The notes under the pieces: generated by a model | Database searches by the model: none | What the model saw: the letters and a program-made list of their open reading frames with translations, nothing else | Told to the model about the DNA's origin: nothing | Program-made: the position numbers and the translations under genes | Shown here: in pieces, positions 1 to 7,856 of the stretch | Layout of the letters: each line of letters starts with the position of its first letter | Position numbering within the stretch: the stretch's first letter is position 1 | IMG/VR virus record: IMGVR_UViG_3300037848_000009 | Span: 1-60,396 of that record | DNA length: 60,396 nucleotides | Direction: 5' to 3' (one strand) | Source: a virus

Positions 1-1
1 A

Positions 2-625
2 TACCGCAGGCGACGTAACAAAGCACACCGCAGGCGGGAAGAGTACCTGCGTTGGCGGTACAAGGCAGAAGCCAGCATCCGCGAGAAGATTCTCGACGCA
101 CGCACACCAGAAGAAAAAGAAGAAGCTGTGTGGCAGAAGTTACGCGCCGAAATCATCCGCAGCCTGGGCTACATCGCGGACGCGGACACCAACGGTGGGC
201 CGTTCAACCGCAACGACTTTGTTCACTCGATAGCAGGTATAGTTGAGTGTTTAGCAAAGATCGGCAAAGTATCGCTAGTAGATCGCGCCGTGGACCTGGT
301 AGCTGATTACAACGCCAGCCACAACAAGCCCGCCATCGGTAAACGCCACAAGTTCTGGACATACCCGGACATGGCCCGCGCCGTTGACGCAGCGTGGCAG
401 GCAGCTACTGTAGACGGCGCAGTGATTGCAGAGGGCGAAGGTTGGCGCATCGAGACAGCGCCAGAAGACGACCGCGTGCGCATCTACTTCGACAGTAAGC
501 CGGATGAAACGATCCGTAGCGAGCTTAAAGGCACTGGTTGGAAATGGGCACCCTCGGCGGGCGCGTGGCAGCATAAGCTCACCAACAACGCCATCCTCAG
601 TGCAAAGGTGCTGATGGACTGCTAG
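2..625 (+). CDS. Conserved phage protein, 3' part (paralogue of 59135-60097)
   Basis: The reading frame is open from base 2, so the 5' end lies outside the window. The visible part matches the C-terminal two thirds of the gene at 59135-60097. It has a basic Arg-rich stretch, then a helical region, then a C-terminal module with WRIETAPEDDRVRIYFDSKP and GTGWKWAPSAGAWQHKLT. That last pattern recurs in phage and plasmid proteins as a small C-terminal domain of unknown function. Bases 1-127 are identical to 59473-59599, after which the copies diverge. An ATG-like start at 128 (GTG) would give 165 residues but is only internal to the longer frame. Function unknown. Confidence 0.75.
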   Translation, partial: YRRRRNKAHRRREEYLRWRYKAEASIREKILDARTPEEKEEAVWQKLRAEIIRSLGYIADADTNGGPFNRNDFVHSIAGIVECLAKIGKVSLVDRAVDLVADYNASHNKPAIGKRHKFWTYPDMARAVDAAWQAATVDGAVIAEGEGWRIETAPEDDRVRIYFDSKPDETIRSELKGTGWKWAPSAGAWQHKLTNNAILSAKVLMDC

Positions 626-685
626 GCAACAGGTCTGTACAGTTTTCAGGGGTCGCGCCTGACATAATCAGAAAGGGGAAGCAGG

Positions 686-1336
686 ATGAGTGTGTACGAC
701 ATAGAAGAGGAGTTGCGCGCAATTCTTAAAGCGCACGCACTCTGGCTTGATGATCCGGGCCAGGATGGGGCAAAGCGCGCTATTTTACACGGAGCCAAAC
801 TGGAAAGGGCCGACCTCAGTGGGGCCAACCTCAGCAGGGCCGACTTCAGCGAGGCCATCCTGAACGATGCCATCCTCGTAGGAGCCGAACTGGAAAGAGC
901 CAACCTCAGCGGGGCCTTGTTGTACAAGGTGAATCTGCATGAGGCTATCTTGTGTAAGGCGAATCTGACCGGGGCCGACCTGAAAAGGGTCGACCTCAGC
1001 GGGGCCGACCTCAGCGGGGTAACCGGTATACTTTCGCCATCAGAATGGATGGCTGCAACCTTTGAAGCAACAGACGAGGGCTATGTCGTGTACAAGACCG
1101 AAGAAACGTTTGAAGCGGGCGACTACTTGACAGAAGTGTGCAATCCGGATCGTAGCGCCGTCCATGGCACCGGTGTCAACTTCGCTACCCTGGAATGGTG
1201 TCAAGAAATCTATCTAGGGGCGCAAATTTGGAAGTGCATCATCGAATGGCGTGATCTACCGGGCGTTGTCGTGCCGTTTCATCCGGAAAGGCAGGCACGC
1301 TGTGAAAGATTGAGACTGGTAGAAAGCGTAAGCTAG
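686..1336 (+). CDS. Pentapeptide-repeat protein
   Basis: 216 residues. The N-terminal ~25 residues (EELRAILKAHALWLDDPG) are a short helical cap seen in many phage pentapeptide proteins. Residues ~30-115 are tandem A(D/N)LxX repeats (ADLSGANLSRADFSEAIL and similar), predicted to form a right-handed quadrilateral beta-helix. The C-terminal ~100 residues are not repetitive. An AGAAAGGGGA Shine-Dalgarno site lies ~10 nt before the ATG, itself preceded by a small TCAGG/CCTGA hairpin. A second copy of the gene begins at 60184. Family members range from gyrase-protecting DNA mimics to uncharacterised proteins, so no specific role can be given. Confidence 0.85.
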   Translation: MSVYDIEEELRAILKAHALWLDDPGQDGAKRAILHGAKLERADLSGANLSRADFSEAILNDAILVGAELERANLSGALLYKVNLHEAILCKANLTGADLKRVDLSGADLSGVTGILSPSEWMAATFEATDEGYVVYKTEETFEAGDYLTEVCNPDRSAVHGTGVNFATLEWCQEIYLGAQIWKCIIEWRDLPGVVVPFHPERQARCERLRLVESVS

Positions 1337-1355
1337 GAGAACATATAAGTTTTTC

Positions 1356-1388
1356 AAACCCTCTGGTGATCTGCCAGAGGTTTTTTTT
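1356..1388 (+). terminator. Intrinsic terminator
   Basis: Stem CCTCTGG (1360-1366) / CCAGAGG (1374-1380) with loop TGATCTG, followed at once by eight T residues (1381-1388). It lies 20 nt past the stop of the pentapeptide gene and should end that rightward transcript. Confidence 0.9.
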
Positions 1389-1404
1389 GCGTTCCATCCA
1401 GCGG

Positions 1405-1774
1405 GCTTCGGGTACTTTCGGGTACTTCGATTCGGAAAACCTTCCCAACAGTCCAGGGGTGCCGTACATACGACCAGGTGTTTATGGCTTCCTGGTGCGA
1501 TTTATATTTGTTTTTTTTACTCTTCGTTCGGAGTTTTTGAGACGTTCCATCCAACGGGTACTTCGGGTACTTCGGGTACTTCTGACCACACTTTATAAAC
1601 ACGCTATACGCATGCGCGCGCATGACATGCGAGAATCTGTGTATAAAAGTACCCGAAGTACCCGAAGTACCCGTAAACCATGACAAGCACCGCATTGCAA
1701 TGGGATAAAAACCTTACGGGTACTTTTTTTGAAAAAATCCAAAGTACCCGTAAGTACCCGTACCCCACTGGAAG
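1405..1774. repeat. Cluster of GGGTACTTC direct/inverted repeats
   Basis: This non-coding stretch holds GGGTACTT copies at ~1410 and ~1420, three abutting GGGTACTTC units at 1556-1582, and the inverted form GAAGTACCC repeated at ~1647-1674. It also holds a perfect 14-bp hairpin, CTTACGGGTACTTT (1713-1726) / AAAGTACCCGTAAG (1741-1754). The palindrome CATGCGCGCGCATG sits at 1611-1624, between the direct and inverted arms. The same arrangement (arms, CG-alternating centre, then TGTGTATARAAG before the inverted arm) occurs inside the primase gene at 50670-50790. It could be a replication origin, an operator array or a mobile palindromic element. ORFs on both strands here are repeat-derived and not believable genes. 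Confidence 0.8.
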
Positions 1775-1826
1775 GTCTTTTTTTTTGCCGCAACTGCCCA
1801 TACGTTCAACAACGGGGCTTTCTAAG

Positions 1827-1837
1827 TATGCTATACT
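1827..1837 (+). promoter_or_regulatory. Extended -10 promoter
   Basis: The sequence TATGCTATACT carries an extended -10 (TGC + TATACT, 1832-1837). No good -35 box is seen. It is well placed to start the rightward lysis-type operon at 1914. Confidence 0.5.
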
Positions 1838-1913
1838 AAAAGGGGCGTTATCAGGTAGCCTATGATGCCCGAAGTTCCTGAAATTGTTTTATTCCTGGAG
1901 ACGTTCCGGTTGC

Positions 1914-2465
1914 GTGCTCGAAATCTTACAGATTGTCTTGCCAGTTGTTGGCGCTCTGTTTGCCGCCTGGTTTGCCTACCGAGGGCAACGCGATGTGGCA
2001 AGCCTGCAACGCGAGCAGGCGCGACGCGAGCACGATGCTGCGCAGGTCAACGAGGTATTGACCTGGCAGAAGAATGAACTGGACCGAGTACGAGCGGAAC
2101 TGGAATCGTGCAAGGCCAGTCTGGAGGACATAGCGGCTCTCCAGGCGGCTAAGAAGATTGCGGAGTATCAGTCTTCCAGAATGCAGCGCGAACTGGAGGC
2201 CGCGCACCGGGTTACTGCCGATCAGGAAGTCAAGCTGGCTGAGGCATTGGGAAAACTTGAAGAACGCTACCTGGAGGTCATGGCGTTGCGTGAACAGCTA
2301 CACGGCGTGCAGGCTGAGGTGCAATTGCAAAGCATCAGATATGGCATCAATACAGACCAGATGCAAGCTCGCCTGGACTATTATCGGCATTTGGCAAGGC
2401 GCGACAAAGACGCGACGAAGGAACTTCTACCACCGGAGAGGCTGAATGGACCCGAGACTGATTGA
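1914..2465 (+). CDS. Membrane-anchored coiled-coil protein
   Basis: The best start is the GTG at 1914, with CTGGAG 13 nt upstream; an in-frame TTG at 1884 is a weaker choice. Residues ~2-22 (LEILQIVLPVVGALFAAWFA) form one hydrophobic membrane segment. The rest (~150 residues) is strongly charged, heptad-rich coiled coil. The 3' end overlaps the next gene by 20 nt. It begins a run of membrane genes that ends in the lysin, so a spanin-, holin-accessory- or scaffold-like role is possible, but no family is recognised. Confidence 0.7.
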   Translation: MLEILQIVLPVVGALFAAWFAYRGQRDVASLQREQARREHDAAQVNEVLTWQKNELDRVRAELESCKASLEDIAALQAAKKIAEYQSSRMQRELEAAHRVTADQEVKLAEALGKLEERYLEVMALREQLHGVQAEVQLQSIRYGINTDQMQARLDYYRHLARRDKDATKELLPPERLNGPETD

Positions 2466-2826
2466 AATACTCGGATACCTGACTACGACTGCCGGGGCCG
2501 GGGTTGCTGCGTCGTATTTGTTTGCCTGGCTGCGTCGTGTTGTGTCGTTTCCGGATCAGCGTCCTGATACTGCCTGGCAGTGCACGCTGTGGCGCATCCT
2601 CTACAAAGCACTCTGGTCTGATGCCTGGACCCTCTGGACGGCCCCGTTCCTGGCACTGCTGATCGGAACGGGCGCGTCTCTGTTTTTGGCGCTGGTGCAG
2701 GGCGATGACCTCTGGTATGTATTCTGGGCATTTGCTTCGGCCTGGATAAGCCAGCAGTGGTATCGTCACGGTAAGATGCAGCATTCCGAACTGGAGTGGC
2801 CGGATATACAGGAGGACGAACCGTGA
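2446..2826 (+). CDS. Small membrane protein, holin candidate
   Basis: 126 residues with about three hydrophobic segments (near residues 10-30, 62-85 and 88-105) and a short charged C-terminus. It lies two genes upstream of the endolysin with overlapping ends. Holins typically show this size, multiple membrane spans and a charged tail, so holin is an inference from size, topology and position. No sequence motif proves it. Confidence 0.6.
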   Translation: MDPRLIEILGYLTTTAGAGVAASYLFAWLRRVVSFPDQRPDTAWQCTLWRILYKALWSDAWTLWTAPFLALLIGTGASLFLALVQGDDLWYVFWAFASAWISQQWYRHGKMQHSELEWPDIQEDEP

Positions 2827-3077
2827 CCCATCGTGTTGCCTATGAGATTGTGGAAAAGCTGTATACTGTGCAAAAACACTGCCAGCAGCAGCGACAGCAC
2901 ATTCTGAGCCAGTTGCAGGCTGACAATAAGGAGGCGGTCCGAAAGCTGGTCATAGACATTTATGACACGGTTGAGGCCGATCTCGAACAGGCAATAGCAA
3001 TGACGCGTGCCATCGAAGCCCAGATCGACACGCCACAAAGCAGCGAACGCGGCGACTCGTCGCATGATATGAGGTAA
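2823..3077 (+). CDS. Small helical protein of the lysis operon
   Basis: 84 residues. The start is the GTG at 2823, which overlaps the previous stop (GTGA) and has a GGAGG site 6-7 nt upstream. The protein is hydrophilic and largely helical (VEKLYTVQKHCQQQRQHIL, then IDIYDTVEADLEQAIAMTRA). It lacks a membrane segment or signal peptide. Function unknown; its position between the holin candidate and the amidase suggests co-expression with lysis genes. Confidence 0.65.
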   Translation: MTHRVAYEIVEKLYTVQKHCQQQRQHILSQLQADNKEAVRKLVIDIYDTVEADLEQAIAMTRAIEAQIDTPQSSERGDSSHDMR

Positions 3078-3080
3078 GTA

Positions 3081-3818
3081 ATGCAGATTGAAAATGTCGG
3101 AATGACCCGCCCGCACTACCAAAAAGGCGGCAACCACTGCCGTGCCATCGTCCTCCATGCCACGGCGGGGCGCTACCCTGGCGATTATGACTGGTTGCGA
3201 CAGGGCGGTAGCAGCAGTGCTCCGGTTTCAATCCATTACTATATCCGCAAAAATGGCGACATCTCGCGCATGGTTGACGATGAGGACATCGCCTGGCACG
3301 CGGGGCGGAGCACCTGGGCCATTGACGGCAAGCAGGTGTCTTACGGCATCGGCCTCAACCCATACTCGCTCGGCATCGAACTGGAGAACTGGAATAATGG
3401 GCGCGACCCGTATCCACAGCCCCAATATGACGCCGCCGTGTGGCTGGTCGATACGCTTGTGGGGATATATGATATTCCACAGAGCCAGCTTGTCAGGCAC
3501 CTGGATATTGCGCCGCAGCGCAAGACCGACCCTGCCGGGTTTCCGTGGGAACAGTTTGTATCGGATGTGTACGATACAAAGGTACCCACACCGGAGCCGT
3601 ATCGCGCGCCGCACTGGTATACCGTGGCCCCTGGGGGCACCACCAATATCAGGTATCAGCCACGAGTGACGGCTGACAATATCGCAATGCAACTACAAGC
3701 AGGCCGACTGCACATTGACCAATGGGCTGATAGGGACGATCCTGAATATGGCGGGCGATGGGCAAAACTTAGCGGCGGCTCGTTATATGTGCATAGTAGC
3801 GGGGTAGTAGCTGAGTGA
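3081..3818 (+). CDS. N-acetylmuramoyl-L-alanine amidase (endolysin)
   Basis: 245 residues. Residues ~20-170 fit the amidase_2/PGRP fold: the zinc-ligand motif IVLHATAG (His26), a central HYYIRKNG strand, WHAGRSTW, SLGIELEN, and the second ligand region QLVRHLDIAP near residue 140, followed by KTDPAGFPW. It should cleave the amide bond between MurNAc and L-Ala of peptidoglycan at lysis. The last ~60 residues look like a small SH3-like cell-wall-binding domain. There is no signal peptide, consistent with holin-dependent export. The gene ends in a GTGA overlap with the next. Confidence 0.92.
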   Translation: MQIENVGMTRPHYQKGGNHCRAIVLHATAGRYPGDYDWLRQGGSSSAPVSIHYYIRKNGDISRMVDDEDIAWHAGRSTWAIDGKQVSYGIGLNPYSLGIELENWNNGRDPYPQPQYDAAVWLVDTLVGIYDIPQSQLVRHLDIAPQRKTDPAGFPWEQFVSDVYDTKVPTPEPYRAPHWYTVAPGGTTNIRYQPRVTADNIAMQLQAGRLHIDQWADRDDPEYGGRWAKLSGGSLYVHSSGVVAE

Positions 3819-3982
3819 CAACACACACTAACGTCACCATCGAATACCGCGCTCGGCGATTGTGGGTGTTTCACATCGCCGTCTGGCTTGCCAACTATTT
3901 GCCGTCGCGTGTCGGCTTCGCTCTGGCGCGTATTGTGGCGTGTTTGATCGTGATAATCGAGTTCCGTTATGGGGTGGGGTAG
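3815..3982 (+). CDS. Small membrane protein
   Basis: A 55-residue frame that starts at the GTG overlapping the amidase stop (GTGA at 3815-3818) and ends in a TAGTG overlap with the ParB-methyltransferase start. The sequence contains two hydrophobic stretches (WVFHIAVWLANYL and VGFALARIVACLIVIIEF). Start and stop couplings on both sides support it as a real gene. It may take part in lysis (pinholin- or spanin-like), which is inference from size and place only. Confidence 0.6.
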   Translation: MTTHTNVTIEYRARRLWVFHIAVWLANYLPSRVGFALARIVACLIVIIEFRYGVG

Positions 3983-5133
3983 TGAACGAACCAATTGAAC
4001 AGACACGCAACATTGACACGCTGGTGCCCCATCCGCGCAACTACAACCAGCACCCGCCTGCACAGATTGAGCGGCTTGCTGCCAGCCTGCGCCAGTTCGG
4101 ACAGGTGCGCCCCATTGTGGTGCACGGCGATACCATCGTCGCGGGCCACGGTGTGTATATGGCAGCGCAGCACCTCAACTACCAGGCGTTGCGCGTCACC
4201 CAGCTACCAGACGACTGGACAGACGAGCAAGCAATGGCCTATCTGGTGGCTGACAACGAGACGCGGCGCGGGGCCGAACCCGACGATACCGAACTGGCCG
4301 CGTTGCTTGACGAGTTGCAGCAGCAAGATTTCGACCTGGATAGCCTGGGCTTCGATGAGCAGGAGTATGGCGCGCTGTTGGATGGGTTGACGCCGGAACT
4401 GCCCGAACCCGGCAACGGCGGCGATGAGTTTGAATCCGACGACGCCGCGCCCTGCCGGGTGCAGGCGGGTGACGTGTGGCTCATCGGCGGCGTGCATCGC
4501 CTGATCTGTGGGGACTGCACCGACCCGGCGACAGTTGAGCGGTTGATGCAGGGCGAGCGGGCGTCATTTTCTGAGGTTGATCCGCCATATGAAATGGGTG
4601 TGACCCAACAGGTTGACGCATTAGAACTATGCCAGGGTACTATAACCCTATGGGGCATGGCGTTTGAATTATCTCCGGTATGTTTGGAGTGGCAAAACTG
4701 GCCTGATGTTGATCTGGTGTGGCGATTCCATTTTGGGCGGATGTACAGCGGTCAACGTCCATTTTGCCATCATCGTAATATTTGGATTTTTAATATTGAT
4801 TATTACAACGCCGAATGGCGTGGAGAAAACGGGGCGCCACCGTCAACATTTTTCGAGAGTTCCTATACAAGCGTGCACCACAAACACGAAAAGCCGCTTG
4901 ATGTGCTCGTGTCGCTGCTTCAACAATACAGTTCACCTGAAAGCCTGGTGTATGTGCCTTTTGGGGGTAGCGGTGCTACACTGATTGCAGCACACCGCAC
5001 AGGCCGTATAGCCCGGATGATTGAAATCGATCCAGGATTTTGCGAGATTATCCTACAGCGCTGTGAGTCCGAGGGGCTTACAGCAGAGCGAGTTGCTCAG
5101 TCTTTGCAGGAGCCGAACCGTGATGCTGTGTGA
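3982..5133 (+). CDS. ParB-like domain fused to DNA methyltransferase
   Basis: 383 residues from the GTG at 3982. Residues ~10-100 are a ParB/Srx-like nuclease-type domain (VPHPRNYNQHPP, QFGQVRPIVV, GDTIVAGHG). The second half is an amino-methyltransferase of the beta order: the catalytic DPPY motif (residues 200-203) comes before the SAM-binding FGGSGATLIAAHRTGR near residue 327. Such fusions are common in phages and modify adenine or cytosine N-groups in DNA, probably protecting phage DNA from restriction. The 3' end overlaps the convergent radical-SAM gene by 56 bp. Confidence 0.9.
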   Translation: MNEPIEQTRNIDTLVPHPRNYNQHPPAQIERLAASLRQFGQVRPIVVHGDTIVAGHGVYMAAQHLNYQALRVTQLPDDWTDEQAMAYLVADNETRRGAEPDDTELAALLDELQQQDFDLDSLGFDEQEYGALLDGLTPELPEPGNGGDEFESDDAAPCRVQAGDVWLIGGVHRLICGDCTDPATVERLMQGERASFSEVDPPYEMGVTQQVDALELCQGTITLWGMAFELSPVCLEWQNWPDVDLVWRFHFGRMYSGQRPFCHHRNIWIFNIDYYNAEWRGENGAPPSTFFESSYTSVHHKHEKPLDVLVSLLQQYSSPESLVYVPFGGSGATLIAAHRTGRIARMIEIDPGFCEIILQRCESEGLTAERVAQSLQEPNRDAV

Positions 5134-5920
5134 TATAGCGCGGGTTTTCGTAGCCCACCGGGAGATACCCTTGCAGGTCTTTTTTGATGTAATGCCGCAC
5201 GCCAAGGCGATGGCACAAATCAAGAATGCGATGGGTGTAACTCTCCCAGTCAGTCGTTCCGGTCATCGGCAGATAGTTTGCCCTGCCGATTTTATACAGA
5301 TCAACAAATTCGTGCGTCTGTTCGATAATTTGCAAACTAGCTTCGGTACTCAATGTCGGCTCCAGGCTGACCCACGTGAAGATTCCCGCCTTGTGGAACA
5401 GACGCAACGTATTGATGCGATCATCGGGCACTGCTGCACCGCGTTCCCATTTCTGGCTGAAATCAGCATCCAACGACGTGAGCGTGCTGGCGAACGCATC
5501 ACGCTCTGGTCTGAACAAATCCAAATCACGCAGTGCTCGTTTGCCGCCCTTTGTGAGCGTGCAAATGTCCAGACCGTGGGCTTGCAGTGTTTGCAGCACA
5601 GGACGCGTGAGCGAGTTGTCAAATGGATGGTATGGGTCTGTGGTGAACGACAGCATCACCTGTTCAGTGATACCAAGTTCCTGGTACTTCGCTGCGTCTT
5701 TACGCAACTTGCTAAGAAATTCAGGGCGAGGTTCTGCACCGGCGTCAAATTCGGGGCGCGTCATGCGCAGTACATTGGGCACGTAGCAATAGGCGCACTG
5801 ATGGCCGCAGCCACGATACGGGTTCGTGGCGAGTTTGGAGTACTCGCCAGCTTGTCCGCGTGGGGCATAGATGATCGAGCAGCCTTTGACGCTCCAGCCG
5901 TCGGGGTTCAGTGTTGGCAT
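5078..5920 (-). CDS. Radical SAM protein, SPL-like
   Basis: 280 residues from the ATG at 5920, which has GGAG 6 nt upstream. The [4Fe-4S] cluster motif CGHQCAYC has cysteines at 38, 42 and 45, preceded by NPYRGC. This matches the spore-photoproduct-lyase-like/Rv2578c branch of radical SAM enzymes, also found in phages. Later conserved stretches are LSFTTDPYHPFD and SLEPTLS. The substrate is unknown; DNA repair or modification is the usual guess. It is the only leftward gene in the left third and converges on the methyltransferase. Confidence 0.85.
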   Translation of the reverse strand: MPTLNPDGWSVKGCSIIYAPRGQAGEYSKLATNPYRGCGHQCAYCYVPNVLRMTRPEFDAGAEPRPEFLSKLRKDAAKYQELGITEQVMLSFTTDPYHPFDNSLTRPVLQTLQAHGLDICTLTKGGKRALRDLDLFRPERDAFASTLTSLDADFSQKWERGAAVPDDRINTLRLFHKAGIFTWVSLEPTLSTEASLQIIEQTHEFVDLYKIGRANYLPMTGTTDWESYTHRILDLCHRLGVRHYIKKDLQGYLPVGYENPRYITQHHGSAPAKTEQLALL

Positions 5921-6064
5921 AACAGTCTCCGTTCTGTTTTCTCCGATGATCAACGGGGCTGCCGTTCGGAGTACCCGGCATTGTCACGCGCTGATCAGGC
6001 GCGTCTAGCCCACTTCTATTGTAGCACGGTTTTCGGCATACCAAAGGCAAGAACAGGTTAAGAT

Positions 6065-6544
6065 GTGCTGCCAGAACAGTTACCCAACGAGAGCACCAAA
6101 GCATACGCCGCGTTTGTGGCGTATGCCGAGATGGGCAGCCAGCGCAGCCTGGAGAAACTATCCCAACAGTATGCCAAGAGTATACCAATTCTTAAGCGTT
6201 GGTCTGTACAACACCGTTGGCAGGAGCGGGTACGCCAGTATGACGCGGCGGTACTCGAAGAGCACAACGCCGCGCTACGTGCAAAGCGCAATCAGGAGAT
6301 TGAACGCTTACGACAGGATGCACTACTGGACGCCAAGACGCTCCGCCAGTTGGGGCGCGGCTCATCGGGCAAGCTCGGCGAGGCGATCAAAAATATGCAG
6401 GCAAAGGACATAGAGCCGAAGCACGTTGCATCGCTCCTGCGCACGATTGCACAATCATTAGAGGCCGCAACCAACATAGACGCGGCAGCACTCGGCATAG
6501 ATGAGGCACTGGAACATGCCCGCAACACTGACACAACAGAGTAG
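6065..6544 (+). CDS. Terminase small subunit-like protein
   Basis: 159 residues, GTG start at 6065. The N-terminal ~60 residues resemble the DNA-binding domain of small terminases: ESTKAYAAFVAYAEMGSQRS, a helix-turn-helix stretch SLEKLSQQYAKSIPILKRWS, then HRWQERVRQYD. The rest is helical, as expected for oligomerisation. The gene sits directly before and overlaps the large terminase. It should recognise phage DNA for packaging. Confidence 0.8.
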   Translation: MLPEQLPNESTKAYAAFVAYAEMGSQRSLEKLSQQYAKSIPILKRWSVQHRWQERVRQYDAAVLEEHNAALRAKRNQEIERLRQDALLDAKTLRQLGRGSSGKLGEAIKNMQAKDIEPKHVASLLRTIAQSLEAATNIDAAALGIDEALEHARNTDTTE

Positions 6545-7856
6545 GCGATGGTTGCGCCAGCAATGGCGAGCACCGCTAACGAACAGCACCGCACCACAAG
6601 CCACGAGTGAGCAGGTGCCCGTGTACATCCCGCGCGGCCCCGCTGCGGAACTGCAGGCCAATCATGCCACAGAGATTGTCATAAGCGGCCCGGCTGGCAC
6701 AGGCAAAAGTCGGGCCTGCCTGGAAAAGATGCACGTCTATGCACAACAGCACCCTCGCTTTCGTGGCCTGATCGTGCGCAAGACGCGCGAAAGCTTGAGC
6801 GAAACCGGGCTGTTTACGTATGAACAATATGTCCTCGGACGCGATCACCCGATGATTATTGATGGTAAACCTAAGCGCCGTATTCGGCAGGTCTACCAAT
6901 ACCCCAATGGTGCCGAAATCGTCATTGGCGGTATGGACAAGGCATCGAAAATTATGTCTACTGAGTATGATATAATATTTGTTCAGGAAGCCACCGAGTT
7001 GGAAGAGCAGGATTGGCAGGCGCTCCTTACCCGCCTTCGTAATCATGCACTGCCATTTCAGCAGATGATGGCAGACTGCAACCCATCAGCACCAACCCAC
7101 TGGCTGTATCAGCGATGTATGAGCGGGCGCGCCACGCTCCTGAATAGCCGCCACGAGGACAACCCGCGCCTCTACCAGGATGGTAAGTGGACAGAAGAAG
7201 GGAAAGAATACCTCTCCATTCTGGACAGTCTGACTGGAGCGGAATACCACCGGTTGCGACTCGGCCAATGGGTGCAATCGAGCGGGTTGGTGTATGATGT
7301 GTGGAGTGATGACAATGTCAGCGAGGATGCTGAGCATCAGCCAGGTGCAGGTGAGGTATATTGGGGGGTTGACGATGGCTATAGTGGTCAGATCGACCCG
7401 CGCACCGGGCTCTACACGGTAGACAGTCACCCCCGCGCATTCGTCCTGGCACAGTTACGAAGCAATGGGCGGCTCTGTGTGTTTGCTGAGCACCTGACTG
7501 TCAAAACACTCAGCGACAGTCATCTGCAGCAGGTGATGGCGTTAGGGTATCCCATGCCAGCGTATGCCGCCGTCGATAGTAGCGCAAGCGAGCTAAAACG
7601 CCGCATCTTTGATGTAGGCGTGCCAGTCAAGAGCAAGCCGGTGAATGTGGAGGAAAGTATCAAAGAGACGCGCCGCTGGCTTGCCCCCGATACGAACAAC
7701 TGGCGACGCATCCTGGTGCATCCGCGCTGCAAACATCTGCGCAATGAGATGATAAGCTATGTGCGCAACCCGGCGACCGGCACGCCATACAAGCAGCACG
7801 ATCACTGTCTGGACGCCTTACGGTATCTCACGCATGCATTGCGATACGAGGTGTGA
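6501..7856 (+). CDS. terL: Terminase large subunit
   Basis: 451 residues (an alternative ATG lies at 6516). The ATPase domain has Walker A GPAGTGKS at 63-70 and Walker B DIIFVQEAT near 156-163. The C-terminal RNase H-like nuclease domain has acidic positions in GVDDGYSG (~288), AAVDSSAS (~356) and DHCLDALRY (~434-442). It powers DNA translocation into the prohead and cuts concatemers. It overlaps the small subunit by 44 nt and the portal by 1 nt (TGATG). Confidence 0.95.
   Translation: MRHWNMPATLTQQSRRWLRQQWRAPLTNSTAPQATSEQVPVYIPRGPAAELQANHATEIVISGPAGTGKSRACLEKMHVYAQQHPRFRGLIVRKTRESLSETGLFTYEQYVLGRDHPMIIDGKPKRRIRQVYQYPNGAEIVIGGMDKASKIMSTEYDIIFVQEATELEEQDWQALLTRLRNHALPFQQMMADCNPSAPTHWLYQRCMSGRATLLNSRHEDNPRLYQDGKWTEEGKEYLSILDSLTGAEYHRLRLGQWVQSSGLVYDVWSDDNVSEDAEHQPGAGEVYWGVDDGYSGQIDPRTGLYTVDSHPRAFVLAQLRSNGRLCVFAEHLTVKTLSDSHLQQVMALGYPMPAYAAVDSSASELKRRIFDVGVPVKSKPVNVEESIKETRRWLAPDTNNWRRILVHPRCKHLRNEMISYVRNPATGTPYKQHDHCLDALRYLTHALRYEV

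Noticed and set aside
1354-1695. 113-residue leftward ORF in the repeat region
   Set aside because: Composed of repeat-derived peptides and runs through a terminator; better explained by the palindromic element.
3982-5133. Plasmid partition ParB
   Set aside because: The ParB-like domain is fused to a methyltransferase and no ParA is nearby; this fusion is a modification enzyme.
5021-6061. 346-residue rightward ORF opposite the radical-SAM gene
   Set aside because: It is antisense to a gene with a clear CxxxCxxC motif and itself shows no recognisable domain.
5921-6064. Leftward promoter GTGCTACAAT near 6018
   Set aside because: An extended -10-like TACAAT is present but no -35 of reasonable match, so it is not listed as a feature.
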